Position numbers and translations under genes: made by a program. A stretch of DNA of 64,000 bases, taken from positions 124,001 through 188,000 of the forward strand of contig MCFH01000052.1 in the NCBI GenBank assembly GCA_002104945.1, given 5' to 3'. How positions within the stretch are numbered: position 1 is the stretch's first letter; every line of letters begins with the position of its first letter. This DNA is from Piromyces finnis. Lineage: Eukaryota > Neocallimastigomycota > Neocallimastigomycetes > Neocallimastigales > Neocallimastigaceae. The notes under the pieces were generated by a model that ran no database searches, was not told the origin of the DNA, and worked only from the letters and a program-made list of their open reading frames with translations. Positions 51,554 through 64,000 of this stretch are shown here, in pieces.

Positions 51554-54500
51554 GATCTGTTACAGTAGCATTATTATAACTGAATTCGGCTAAGTATAAG
51601 TAATCATTTCAGTCATTACCTTTATAGTCAGTATAGCATCTTAAATATTGCTCCACAACGGAGTTCACCCTCTTCGTTAAACCATTATTTTGGTGGTGAA
51701 ATGGGGAAGCTAACTTCATAGTTATATTGAGAGTATTGCAAATAGCTGTCCAGAATTTAGAGGTGAATTGGGCACCTCTATCAGAAAGAATTTCATTTGG
51801 TAAACCATGAAGTTTAAATACATGTCTCATAAAAGCGGAAGCGGTATCAACGGCGGAAGGAACGTTTGGAAAAGCAATAAAATGACCCATTTTGGTGAAG
51901 CGATCGAGAACAACCAGTTGTAAAAGTTTTATAAAATTTAAAACAAATTATAAAATTTCACAATAAAACTACACCAAAATAAAATAAAAAAATAAAAAAA
52001 AAACGAAAACAAAATATATTTAAAATTCTCTTTTTATTAATTTATTTAGTTATTAACTAAATTATGGTCAATAACAATTACATTGTTTTAATCAAGAAAT
52101 TTTACATGTATTTATATTTTGTGTAAATTATATTTTAATATACTATTCTATTTAATTATACATATATTCAATATAAAATAAACAAAACTAATTTAATACT
52201 AATTTAAATAAATAATAAAATAATAAAACTAAACTAAAACTAATTAAATAAACTTTTGATTCAATTTGAGTAAACTACAAATTGAATACAGTCCATGTAT
52301 TACCTATATATTAATTAAATATTAATAATACTATTTATTATATATTTATAATTAAAAATGCTAATTTAAAACTACGCTAAAGTTATTAAACTAATTTTAA
52401 TTAAATAAAAACTTTTTAAGATTTAATTTGAATATTTAAAATATTTAAATTTAATTATCCATTAATTTAAATATTTATCCAAAATTCATTTCTAACTTTG
52501 ATATTTTAAAATTAATCTTTATTTAATTATTCCATAAAATTTATAAAATAAATTCTACAAATAAATTTTCATTAAAATATCAAAATTATTATTTAATAAT
52601 TATTAATTAATTATTTATTAAATAATTTAAAGATATATTTTATATCTTTACACCAGTATACAAGTAAATCCATTAGACAAAGGAAGATCGGTTATAAAAT
52701 TCATAGAAAGAGATACCCAGGGAATTGATGGAAGGTTAAGAGGGTTAAGAAAGCCGTAAGGTTTATGTCCAAAATCTTTGGATCGGGAATAAGTATCTCA
52801 AGATCGGATATAGTCCTTAATATCAGTATTCATGGAGGGCCACCAAAAGTCATGATAGATCAAAGAAGTAGTTTTCTTGATGCCGAAGAGTCCAGCGGAA
52901 GGGGAATCATGACAAATATTCAGTACAGATGGTCGACAGGCAGGAGGAACATAAATCCTATTTTTAAAAAGTAAAAAACTATTGTTAATTGAGAAATTCT
53001 TACCTTTAACCTTAGATGATTTGTTTTTCATTATGGGTGAGCTAAGTTGATTACAAATTTCATTATAAAATTCATTATTTTTGTATCCTGATAAAATTTG
53101 TTCATTTAAGGAAGAAACCGTAGTGATAATAGCACAAAAGTTTTCAGGTCTAAGAACTGAAAATGGTGTATCAGAGGAAGAAGAATCATAAGAAGTAACG
53201 TAATCTGAACGACGAGATAAAGTATCGGCTTTTCCATTAGAATATCCTGGACGATAGACTATTTTAAAATTAAATCCTGATAAAAACAAAGACCAACGAA
53301 CAAGTCTTTGTCATTTTCTCTGGTTTCTTCTGGAAAAGGAAATTGCGATGGTCAGAGATAATTTTAAATTGGGTTTCCGTTCCTTTCAAAAAGTGTCTCC
53401 AGTGTTCGAGTGAGTCCACGATGGCCAAGAGTTCTTTATCATAAATGGAATAATTACGTTCAGCAGATGTTAGAGATCTTGAATAGAAAGCTACTGCATG
53501 AGTAATATTATCAGTTGGTGATGTCTGAGAAAGTATGGCCCCAATCGCGAAATTACTTCGCGAAATTACTACTATCGGTTTCTATCATAAAAGGAAGGTC
53601 TCTATTAGGGTAAGCCAAAATAGGTGCGGAGGCGAATTTTGATTTTATTGTGTTAAAAGAGACTAATACTTCACCGGATACTTTAAATTTTACATTTTTT
53701 CTTAAAAAATTATTGAGGGGATGGTCAATCTTTGCGTAACCTGAAATAAATTGGCGGTAATAATTAGCTAAACCTAAGAATTGTTGTAACTCCTTAACAT
53801 TAATTGGAATAGGACATTCTAAAATAGAAGAGATTTTCTTCGGATCCATAAGTATTCCATCGGCTGATATTCGGTGACCAAGAAAGTCAAGGAAGGGACT
53901 AAAAAATTCACATTTTTCTAGTTTTGCAAATAGGCCAGCTTCTCGAAGCCATTTTAAAACTTCTGATAAGTGCTTAAGATGAGCAGAGGCGTCATTGGAG
54001 AAAACTATAATGTCATCAATATAGCTGTATACAAATTTTCCTAAAATATCTTCAAGGACATCGTTGATAAAATGTTGGAAAATGGCTGGGGCGTTTTTCA
54101 ACCCAAAAGGCATTACTATATACTCGAAATGTCCAAACTTACATGTGAAAGCTGTTTTATACTCGTCTCCTTCCTTTATTCTTATAAGATTATAGGCAGA
54201 TCGGAGATCGAGTTTTGAAAATATTCTACTCTTTCCTAGATGTTCTAACATATCATTTATTAAAGGGAGCGGGTAAGAGTCCCGAGTTGTAATATCGTTT
54301 AGGCGGCGGTAATCTACATACATTTTTAGTTCTCCGCTCTTCTTTGGTACGAAAAGTACCGGAGCTCCAGCTGGAGATTTTGATTTCCTGATGAATCCCT
54401 TAGAGAGGTTTTCTTCAATGTAATCTTTAAGTGCATTTGACTCTTTCTCAGTTAACGGATAAATTGGCCCGTAAAATAGCTTAGAGTCTGATTGCAATTT

Positions 54501-55877
54501 GATTTCACAATCATATGGCCTATGAGGCGGCAACTTATTGGTAGATCCTTCATCAAAAACATACTTAAATGGAAGAAGTTTAGCTGTTAATAACTCTTGA
54601 ATTTTATTATCAGTTTTTGGTTCAATGCTTTCCTTCAAATTTGATTTCTCTGGAGTGACAAAATCAGTAAATGTGCTTGGGATAATTAAGCAACTTGAGA
54701 TACAATGTTTAGAATTAAAGGTTAATTCTTTTGTGGAGAAATTAATAGTTGGGTTGTGAATACTCAACCATTCTGTTTCAAGAATTGCGCAATATGAGGG
54801 GAGATCCACGAAGTAAAATTCCACAGAACATTTATGGTTTTCATAATTGATCGAGATTGGAAGTGTTTTTCCTAGTATTGGTTGATTTCCTCAAATTCCA
54901 GACACTTTGGGCAGGTTGGTTTCTTTGAAGTAGGGAATGTTCTTTTCCTTGACGAAGACTATATCAATTAAATTTAACTGAGAACCTGAATCCAGCAGCA
55001 TTTTCGCTTTGGTAGAAATGTTTGATACTAACATATCGAATTGGTAAATAGGAAAATTGACGTTAGCTATATCTGAAATCCTTGGTCTTGGGGTAAAAGT
55101 TGGTTCAGGGTTGGTTATATGTGCACTACTTGAGGGGGCTTTATTCCTATTCTTAAGTGGGCATTTGTCTAAAAGATGTTCGTTTGATCCACAGTAGAGA
55201 CATAGATTTTCGGCTCTTCTTCTATCTTTTTCTTCTTTAGATAAAGGTCCACGATGCTTACTTGTATTGAAAGGTTTTCTATTGAACATAGGCTTCCTGT
55301 TGACATTGTTAGACTTCATATTATTCCGGCCTTGATTATGAAAAAGTTGCTTATGGGTTGAGAGGCGGCATTCTTTTCTTGATGCAATTGTTTGCATGGC
55401 AACGAGAGATCGAGGTCCAGGGAACATTTCCAAGATTCTAGTAGCTATTTGTTCATTTAGGCCTACTAGAAAAGAGTCCATTTTTGCTTCTTCGTTCCAT
55501 GAAGACTCGTCAGCGTAGTTGTTAAATTCCAAAATATAGTTTCTAATATCTCTTAGTCTGTGTTGCTTTATAGTTCTTAATTTTTGATTAGCAATAAAGG
55601 TAGCGTCATGATTTCCATACATAGCTTTTAACCTTCCGACAAACGCTTCGTAGTCATTTAGGCAGGGATCGTGGTTATTCATCAGGGTAGCAGCCAAATT
55701 CATAGCAGTTCCAAAAAGTCGAGATATAATATATAAAATTTTGTTATTATCATCTTCGAATTTTTCAGGATAAATCATGAATAGTAACTCGGCTTTTGTT
55801 AAAAATCCTTTGAAGTAACGACGGTCTCCAGCAAAACCATCTTTGAAGGTAGCATTATTTATATTTTCTTCTTCCAT
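51554..55877 (-). pseudogene. Gypsy-2: reverse-oriented Ty3/Gypsy gag-pol, decayed and 3'-truncated
   Basis: Reading the minus strand from 55877: Gag (MEEENINNATFKDGF, WNEEAKMDSFLVGLNEQI), a CCHC knuckle C-L-Y-C-G-S-N-E-H-L-L-D-K-C (about 55206-55165) and protease LLDSGSQLNLID. An in-frame TGA follows at 54891-54893. RT then continues in frame with GELKMYVDYRRLND, FSKLDLRSAYN, VMPFGLKNAP and the catalytic YIDD, to 53553. There a 13-nt tandem duplication (TCGCGAAATTACT, 53545-53570) breaks the frame inside RNase H. After another shift near 53310 come the RNase H end (DTLSRRSDY) and the integrase zinc region (HDSPSAGLFG). The integrase core is split by LTR-E copy 3 (51919-52652) and ends at 51554 (ILSDRGAQFTSKFW still readable). 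It is unlike Gypsy-1 in having a Gag zinc knuckle. Confidence 0.9.
51919..52652 (-). mobile_element. Solo LTR-E copy 3, reverse, TSD ccagt, in Gypsy-2 integrase
   Basis: 734 bp, TGTAAAAG...CTTTACA on the plus strand, flanked by CCAGT at 51914-51918 and 52653-52657. Excising one repeat restores the Gypsy-2 integrase frame across the joint (TCILVVLDRFTKMGHF). Confidence 0.9.
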
Positions 55878-57409
55878 TTTTACTAAAATAAGTTATTTCA
55901 TAAAGGGTAGAATCCCAAAACGGTGGAGTTATAAAAGAGTATAATTCCAAGAGGATAGAGTTCTAAGAGCTGGTTTAGTATTTGGTGTATAGGTATTGCA
56001 TTATTTTGAAAGGTGTTTTATTGTAATGTTTTTATTAGATAAATAATAATATTATTATTATTGTATCAATAAAAACTAAATTTTATCACAATAGGTATAC
56101 ACCAAAATAAGTAATTTGTTTTTTTAGAAAAATAATTTTTTATTAATAAAAATCTAGAAATTAATTTTATTTATTAATTAGTATTTGCAATATTTTAAAT
56201 TACTTATTCCTAATTAATAAAAACATGAAGAAAAATTTTTTTGATGAAAAATTCACTCGTATTTATACTTTTTATAAAAATTTTTAGAATTTCTAAGAAT
56301 TAATTTCATTATATAAAAATAGAAAAATAGAATAATTTTTTAATTTTTTAGAATATTCTTAATTTCTTTAAATTAATTGATAAAAATTATAGAACTACAA
56401 TAATTGCTACATTAATGTATTTATATTTTGTAATAATAAAAATTATTTATAAAATTGGTATCAGGTTTAGTTGAACCCAGAATATTCAAATTGATAATTC
56501 TGGTTTTGACTATTGAATCAATATAGCTATTTTATAGATTCGTTACAAAATTGATAATTGTAAAATAAACTATTCTAGTTCAGGTTTGTATACACTTTAC
56601 TAACTAAACTAACAAATTATTTTTATTTATTATATTTTATTTATTTATTAAATTATTTAAACTAAACTAAACTATAACAACCGTTGATTACTTTACCGTG
56701 AAGGATATTTTACCAGAGCTCTCACTAGGTAATCAATAAATAATTTTTTATTATTAAAACTAAATTAAACTAAACTATATAAACTAAACTATATACGATT
56801 TTCCAACTATCGTTTCAATAGTTGAAAAATTTTCTTTATTTATACTTTTTAAATAAATTGAATAAATTCTAATATACATGTTTTAATATTATAATTTTAC
56901 ATTGTTTACATTTATACATTTATTAAAAGAATTTATTTGTATTAAACTATTTAAATTCAATTTATTTACTAAAGAATTTTCTAAACAAAAAATAAAGTTT
57001 GATTTATTTACTATATGGTTGATTATATTTCAAACATATATTTAATTTATTTATTTTTAATTTTGAGGCTTAGTTTATAAAAAAAATTTTTTATTATCTA
57101 AAATATTTATTGGTTAAAAATTATTTAATTTAAAATTTTATTTTATCATCAAAAACTTTATCTTATCATAAAATTAAATTTTTCATAAATTTATGTTAAT
57201 GTATTGTGATGTAAATTTTGTGAAATTTTACGGTACATTAATTTGATACATTATACATTATTTTAAATACGTATTAAATACATTATTCTATTAATACAAT
57301 ATTTTACAATAATTCTGGTTTTGACTATTGAACCAATATAGCTATTAAACTATTTTATTGATAACGGATTGTGTAAAATATTCTAAACTAGTTCAGGTTT
57401 GTATACGTA
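55878..57409. other. Gypsy-2 leader/LTR side and AT-rich repeats
   Basis: The Gypsy-2 leader and its 5' LTR must lie here on the minus strand, but the LTR limits cannot be fixed because the other LTR is lost. Two similar segments, 56496-56594 and 57311-57406, share AATTCTGGTTTTGACTATTG at the start and CTAGTTCAGGTTTGTATAC at the end; they are direct repeats about 815 bp apart. Near 56456 TTGGTATCAGG resembles an initiator-tRNA primer site. No ORF of note. Confidence 0.5.
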
Positions 57410-58600
57410 TGTCAAGAATAGAAGACGATTAAAAAATAAATTAAATATTTAAATAAACAATTTAGAAATCAAATTTATATTTCAAAAATTATTAAAATAC
57501 TTTTAAAAATAATTAAAAGATCACTTTGAAAAAATTTAATATTGAAAAGGGTTAAGGATCACAAAAATTTAATTTTCAATAATTTAACCCTTGTGAAAAA
57601 AAATACATTATACGAAACTAGTGACAACTTCTGAATCTCAAATCAACTTTAATAGAAAGTACTAGTTGAGATCTATATTCTCACAAATTTTCAGCTAATT
57701 TAGACCACTAGTTATGGAGATATGGCTATTTAAAGATTTAATTAGTTTCAATTAATATACATAAAAATGATCAATATTAACTTATATAATTAAAGTCATT
57801 ATTCAAGTCATCCAACTTTCTATAAATAATTCAATTTAAAAATTCTCCATTATTATTAAATAAGATTAGATAATAAATATTCTTGATTATAAACCTAATC
57901 AATTATAAAAGTTAATTAATACTTTTCAAATAATTTTTGATTAATAACCTCAATCATAATTAAACCAAAAAACCTTTGGATCAAAAATCATTAGTTATAA
58001 TTATTAATTAATTAATCATGAGAATATATAATTAGTATCAGTAATTGTTATTCTCAATTTATAATATTAAATATTTACAATTTAAAATGGTTAAAACAAT
58101 ACTTTTATTTTAAAAGTAATTTAAAAGATTAATCTTAAGATCTATCATATGAATTCATATTATTAATATCAATATCAATTATTAATATTTTAATTTAAAA
58201 TTATTTTATTTTTATCTTTATTATTAATATCAATATTAATATCAATGTAATTTTATTATATGTAAGAAAAAAGTATTTAAACAAAGAATTGAAATTAGTT
58301 TTGAAATTCTTTGTAAGATTATTAATTATTAATTATTAATTATTAATTATAATATAACTTAATAAATATTATCTTAATAAATTAATAATTAATAAACAAA
58401 TTTCATAATTAAATTATATTAAAATTCTTATTTTAAATATAAAAACCTATTTAATTTTTAAATTTGTATTATTTAAAATTCTTTAATAAGTTTTAAAGAA
58501 AAGGTTTAATAATAAACAAGTTTAATATTTTATTCTAGATTAAGTTATATTATATAAAACATTCTGACCAAGTTACATACCAACCCAAGCCCACTTTACA
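57410..58600 (+). mobile_element. Probable LTR related to LTR-D
   Basis: Tentative limits TGTCAAG...CTTTACA. The 3' part (ACATTCTGACCAAGTTACATA) parallels the LTR-D end (CATTCTGACCTGGCC), and the GC-richer island at 57545-57745 is shared. No TSD found. Confidence 0.45.
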
Positions 58601-58604
58601 AATA

Positions 58605-59182
58605 TTAATATTAATATTAATATTAAAACACAGATAGTTAAAAATTAAAATAATTAACTTTATTAAAATTATTAAATTAAAAATTGTAAATGTAAACTTT
58701 TTGTTTATTTAAATGTTTATTTCTTTTTTAAATTAAATAGTTTATATTTGTTTATAATTATACTTTAAAATAATAATTTTGTATAAATAGTAATAGAATA
58801 TATTCATTTTAAAAGATGTTCCTATTAATCCGTCAAAATTAGATATATTATATTAAACTTAATAAATGGTTACTAATTATTCATGAGAAATAATTAGTTA
58901 TTTATTTTAATAAAACAATATTTTTTTATATAACTTCTATGATACATACAAGATGTATTAATTATTTAATAATACGAGAGTTATTAAATAATATTATAAT
59001 TTTATAATTAAATATAATAAACTTTATATTTTTAAAAATTAACTAATACTTGCAAATGAACAAGTATAAAAATCATTTATTTTATTTTTAATTTTCTTAT
59101 TTTTATTTATTAAATATTAGATACAAATACTATCACTTTTTAGAGTAAAATATAGAATTAAGATAATATTCTCCTTGTATCA
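58605..59182 (+). mobile_element. LTR-B copy, forward, 5' diverged
   Basis: It aligns over TGTAAACTTTTTGTTTATTT, the TTATATTTGTTTATAATTAT block, AATGAACAAGTATAAAAATC and the TTGTATCA end. The first ~60 bases of the family are replaced by ATT repeats. Confidence 0.65.
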
Positions 59183-59185
59183 AAA

Positions 59186-61020
59186 TGATAAATAATGAAA
59201 TTAATAAATATAAAATTATTATTATACCTGACTTTTATGTCACGAATACTAGTGAAATCTGCGATTTCAAGATCACTTGAAATTGTAAAATTACTTATAA
59301 GATTTCAAAATCAACAATATTTTATTTTCAAATAAATTATAAAATTATATTAAGAAATATTTAAAAATTTAGAAAAGGTTAAGATATGACCTTAACTCTT
59401 AATAATTTTTATAATAAATAACTTTAACCCTTATTGTCAAAATTGAATAAGGAAAAACAATCGTAACTCCTTAACGAATGACGATTTTTGGGAAATTATG
59501 GTTGGGAAATTGTGGGTTCGTTAGAAAGCCACGCTCGAGATAAAAAGCATATCTTAAAATCAGGTCAATATCTCTGCTGGTTCACGAGATATTCCAATTT
59601 AAAGATATTTTGTTAGTAATGATTACTTATTTATTCAGAGAATTATCACCCCTAATGTATCAAACATAAATCATTCACTCAATAGGATAAAAATTATTGT
59701 TTTAATTAAATTAAAATTATTTTCCGTAACTAATTAACTTTATTTTACAATAATTATTTCAATAACATAACTTATAATCTTTGAATTAGAAGATTATAAT
59801 TATTAATATTATATACAATGAATTATATTATAATTAAGAAATAATTAATATTATAAATATTATAAACAATAGTTGTTTGTAATAATTAGTAATAAGTCTT
59901 AAGTTTAGTTTTAGTATTATAAAATATATTATGAATATAATCATGTATTGAAAAGTTATTTTATTATTAAATGTAAAATTACAAATAGTATAAATAGTTT
60001 ATGAAATTAAAATCTTTGTAAAGGTTAATAACAATAATTAATACTTAATAAGTATTGCTATTAAATAATCTTATTATATTCTATATTAATATTTTATTTA
60101 AATAAAATAAAAAGAAATTATTTTAACCACAATATATAATTTAACTATTCGTTTATGAAACAATTAAGAAGATTATTTTAATAAAAAATTTTTATAACCT
60201 AGTTATCTTTTAATCTTTTATTAATTTAATATTTTAATATTAAATTATAAGTTTAGTAAAACTTTTACATTTTAAGTCAACCCTAAAAGTAACTTAAAAT
60301 AAGTTAGAGTTTAATTAATTACTTTTACCAAAATTTTAAAATAAAATTAATCCTTAACTGCATATATATTTGATTATTGAAAAAAAATAATAAACTTTAA
60401 TTAATCGAGATCAAAATATATAACTTTTGTTAAATTAATTGTTAAATTAAATATTTAATAACTTCTTTAGTAAATTACACTTTAAAAGTAAACAAAATAA
60501 TAATTCATGTTATAAAATAATATAATTAAACACCTTTATTAAAACATTAAAAATAATTATTATTTTAATTAATTGTAAAATAAACAACTTTTTATATTCT
60601 TTAACTTTTAATTATTTCTTTTATTGTTATTTCTAATTACTTTTCTTACTTTTATTGTAAATAGTTATTAATTTTATTATTTTAATGTAAATAGTTTTAA
60701 ATTTAAAAGAAAATATAAATACATGTAAATATTCTTATTTTAATCATTATTATTATTATTAATATAGAAATATTATATAGTTAATATTTTTATAATCAAT
60801 TTTATAATTAAATAAATAAAATTTTAAATATTTAAATATTAGAAAAACGAGTGCTTCTAATAAAACAATTTAGTGTTGTAATAAAACAATTTTTTTAATT
60901 TTTATAAAAACAATTTCAAATTCTAATCCATATAACTTATATAGTTATAATCAAAGATATAATATAATAATCACTTTTTGAAGTAAAATTCAAAATTAAG
61001 ATTATTATCAAATTATATCA
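59186..61020 (+). mobile_element. Probable long LTR (LTR-F) followed by a tRNA-type primer site
   Basis: Begins TGATAAATAATG, like LTR-B, and ends AAATTATATCA. One base later is TGGTCCTTCGAACTGGAGA (61022-61040), a good tRNA-type primer site. It contains a GC-richer island at 59365-59625 and a TATA-like AAAATATAAATACATG near 60711. At 1.8 kb it is long for an LTR, and no second copy is in the window. Confidence 0.5.
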
Positions 61021-61021
61021 A

Positions 61022-61782
61022 TGGTCCTTCGAACTGGAGAATCAAAATAAGGTAAATATAAAATTTTCTTTATATAAAAATTTCATATAGAATAGTAAAA
61101 TATTCTATGAAATTAATTAAATAATCAAGTTATAATAGTATAGAATAGATAGTTAATAGAATAATTAGATATTCTCAATATTTTATCTATTTAGAAATTG
61201 TAACTTATTAAATAATAAAATAAAATTAAAATAATAAATCAATATTCAATATTTTAATATTATTAAAATAATATTAAAATAAAATAAATAAATTATAATA
61301 CTTAATAGTATAGTATTAATATAGTAAATTGATATATAAATATTATATATTAAATAAAATATATAAATATTTTAAATATGAAAAGAATTTTATAAATATA
61401 TCATAGATTAGATAAATAGTTAATAATATTATAAATCAGATAGTTGAAATAATTAATAATAATAATAAAATAGGTATATATACATTAGGTATATATACAT
61501 AAAAACAAATATATAATAAAAATAAATTAAATTAATAATAAATTAAGATTTAAGTATATATATAAAAAATATATATATACACCAAAAAAAATTATAAATA
61601 TAAAACTTTATAAATAAAAAAAAATACTTGTAAAAATATACTAGGAGTGTATAGAGCTCATATACAGAGTTTCAGTGTACAATTAACTAGTTTCAGTTGG
61701 TTAGAAACTATAGCTGTTAATTGTTGAAGTATTTGTAAAAGTAGGACGAGTGTGAATAGCACGCTTACTTGGGGGAAGGGAT
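61022..61782 (+). other. AT-rich internal region with purine tract at its end
   Basis: Follows the primer site of LTR-F, with no ORF. The last ~100 bases are GC-richer and finish with CTTGGGGGAAGGGA (61769-61782), a strong polypurine tract directly before a TG start. It could be the body of a second non-autonomous element. Confidence 0.45.
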
Positions 61783-62374
61783 TGTTAGTGTGATAAAAAG
61801 CACGCAATACAGGACTCTCAAGTTGAATACTTTAAAAAACTCTGGCAAAAGGTTTGTCGTGAAGGTAAAGCGACATAAAAATATATAGTTTTAAATATAT
61901 TTTGAGGTCTAGTATATCACCTCTAGTTAGTAGCTTTTGCTGGTTAATTAAATTGTTGTAAGGCATTAAAAAGCAAAAAAAAATAAATCCTGTATATAAA
62001 GTTTTATATTTAATTATTTTTTTTAAGAAAAAGAAATATATAAATTGTAATTATAAAATAATAATTACAATTTATAAATAAAAATTCAATAAAAATTAAA
62101 AAATATAATCATCGGCCAAATAAAATAAAATTAAAAGTATTGTTATAAATTTTAAATAATAAAAAGCAATAATATTGAGTTGTCTTTTTAGTTAATTTTC
62201 AGCAAAAAATAACTTTTGTTTATCTTTTCAGTTAATTAGTTATTAAGATAATTAAAGTGTTTTATAGTAAGTTAGTAAGAGTGCAGTTTTATCGTTTTAT
62301 CACATATCGTGGGGAGTAGACCGCTAACTAATAAGTAAATATTACACCACTTAATATTTATGACGGTTAGTTAG
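61783..62374 (+). mobile_element. Putative LTR preceding the gag gene at 63 kb
   Basis: Starts TGTTAGTGTGATAAAAAGCACGC after the GGGGGAAGGGA tract. A possible primer site TGGAGGTCGAAAG lies at 62375-62387. The 3' limit is uncertain, since the expected CA end is not seen next to the primer site. Confidence 0.4.
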
Positions 62375-62387
62375 TGGAGGTCGAAAG

Positions 62388-62999
62388 ACACGGTGACGAA
62401 ACTGTCGGGTACTCTGAAGGTACTATAATAACATAATCAATATTATCTTCTGCTTTATAATAATAAAAAAATATATACTTTTCACTAAAACAAACAATTA
62501 TTCCTTATAAATAACAATACTAATATATAAAGTAATTTGACATAAATAAAATATACTCATAACGTTATATAATAAATAATAATAAAAATTTCTCAAGAAT
62601 AAAGTTCCCTAATAACAATAAAATTAAAATAACTGTCTACACATAACAACTATTTGCTTTCTATCATAATATATTATATATGAGTATATTTTAGTAATAA
62701 AAAAATTTATCTTTTATATAAAATATTTGTAAATGAAATTATTTTATTGTGGATAAATTATTATAAATAATACTAAATACCTGTAAATAAAATTATATAA
62801 GCATTATTGTAAATAATACAAAATACTTGTAAATAAAATTTTATTATTGTAAATGAAAATCATTGTAAATAAAAGTATATTATTGTACTTATTATAAATT
62901 AGGATTTTTAAATAAAATATTAAAATAAAATTAAATAAAATAATAAAAATAAAATATTGGAATAAAACAGATAAAATAATATAAAAATAAGAATTAATA
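62388..62999. other. AT-rich leader before gag
   Basis: A/T-rich sequence with repeated TTGTAAATAAAAT-type words (62728-62880), likely the untranslated leader of the downstream gag. No other feature seen. Confidence 0.5.
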
Positions 63000-64000
63000 A
63001 TGGATAATACTACTAAAGGTATTACTTATAAGAGAATACCTATTTTGGGTTCAACGAAGGTTGAATTTGATGATTGGGAATTTTCTTTTAAACATTGGTG
63101 TAATTTATATAAGGTACCAGAACAAGGAAAGTTAGAATACCTTATATCATTAACTACAGGTACAGCTAGAACAATTGTAGTCAATGCATTAAACAAAGAA
63201 ACACCAGATGATTATAATACCATCATCAAAAACCTTAAAAGTCATTTTAAAGGTTCCATACCAAAGAATTAAAGACTATTAGAATTATCTACTATTTCAA
63301 TAAAGAAAAATGAAAGTGTATCTGAACTCAATATTAAATTTGACTCTTTAATAAATAAAACAAATTTAAAAATGTCAAATGAAATTGTATTATCATACTA
63401 CATTAATGCTTTTAGAAATTTTACCAGAACTTATGAAGCACTATTAGAAGCTGAACCAAAAAGCTTAGAAGAAGCCAAAAATATCACTATTAAAAAAGAG
63501 AAAATTTATAATATAGTTGAAGAAAATAGACCCAAAATTAGGACTTCAATTAATTCCAAAAGGTCTTCAAATGATAATAATGCTCAAAGAAATAATGAGA
63601 GCATATTCAAATAATTTTAATAGTTACAACCGAATGTATAACAATAATACCACTCAAAATAGTTTTAAAAATTATAATAATAGAAATTATACTAGTAATT
63701 ACAGAAATAATAATTATAATAATAATATTCAAAATAACAACTACAATAATGATAATAATAATTATTCAAGATTTAATAATATTAACCAAAATTTTTAGGA
63801 AAGAAGAAGTACCTTAAAATATCCACAAAATAATGAGGATGAACTAAAAGAAATAACACGAAAGCTTGCTGACCTAAAAATTAATGTTTGTTTGAATTGT
63901 AAAAGAATAGGTCATACTACGAATGATTGTCCAGAATTAGATGATGAATATAATCATTTAAACTAAATAATGGGAGTAAGCAATCTCCCGTAAAAACTAA
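63000..64000 (+). pseudogene. LTR-retrotransposon gag, truncated by the window end
   Basis: ATG at 63000 begins MDNTTKGITYKRIPILGSTK. Gag features follow: FDDWEFSFKHWCNLYKVP and YLISLTTGTARTIVV. An in-frame TAA lies at 63270-63272, and the frame continues (ELNIKFDSLINK, SYYINAFRNFTRTYEALLE) to 63614. One frameshift near 63600 leads into an Asn/Tyr-rich stretch and another stop near 63796. A CCHC knuckle, C-L-N-C-K-R-I-G-H-T-T-N-D-C, is at 63889-63930. It differs from the gag genes of Gypsy-1, Gypsy-2 and Copia-1. The stops make activity unlikely. The pol part would lie beyond the window. Confidence 0.8.

Noticed and set aside
63000-64000. CRISPR, phage or other bacterial system
   Set aside because: The window is spliced eukaryotic DNA and the repeats are LTRs, TSDs or microsatellites; no spaced direct repeats with unique spacers were seen.

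Overview
This is a very AT-rich eukaryotic nuclear window. Genes are split by many short GT-AG introns, coding exons carry long Asn, Ser and Thr runs, and intergenic DNA is almost pure A/T homopolymer and microsatellite. A spliced gene for the [FeFe]-hydrogenase maturase HydE, with an N-terminal extension that looks like an organelle presequence, points to a eukaryote with hydrogenosomes. Together with the intron style, codon use and an ankyrin-repeat pseudogene, this suggests an anaerobic gut fungus (Neocallimastigomycota). That assignment is inference; no rRNA or marker tree was available.

Genic half (about 2-28.3 kb). In order: a 16-exon TKL-like protein kinase with an unusual C-terminal C1 zinc domain (+, 2012-6456); transcription elongation factor ELOF1/Elf1 (-, 7600-8644); a Csm3/Swi3/TIPIN replication-fork protection factor (-, 9854-11547); HydE (+, 13038-15085); an ankyrin-repeat pseudogene with a decayed tail (-, 15674-17714); an unidentified GC-richer coding remnant (18297-19150); a PHO80-like cyclin (-, 19915-22518); and the KH-domain ribosome assembly factor KRR1 (-, 25703-28234). 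Each spliced model was built by hand from GT/AG junctions, and each keeps frame to the stop codon.

Repeat half (about 29-64 kb). This is a stack of LTR retrotransposons with no host gene seen. A decayed Copia (29887-31230) is followed by a mosaic solo LTR and Gypsy integrase debris. A second Copia (LTRs 33267-33501 and 50188-50422) has been split by at least seven later insertions, most with intact target-site duplications: solo LTRs, a 1.9-kb TRIM-like non-autonomous element, an intact Gypsy element, and a 462-bp insert with a tRNA-like head. Beyond it lie a reverse-oriented decayed Gypsy (51554-55877), several AT-rich LTRs, and the start of another gag gene (63000-64000).

The most notable element is the intact Gypsy (38835-44999). 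It has 831-bp LTRs with one difference found, a TSD atcag, and one 1348-codon Gag-Pol ORF. The 11 bases right after its 5' LTR are the reverse complement of an 11-mer lying about 38 nt downstream of a TATA box inside the same LTR. That is the layout of Tf1-type self-priming, where the mRNA's own 5' end primes reverse transcription. Four hairpins in the LTR recur in a diverged relative. A separate observation is a GC-richer non-coding island shared by three diverged LTRs of other families.
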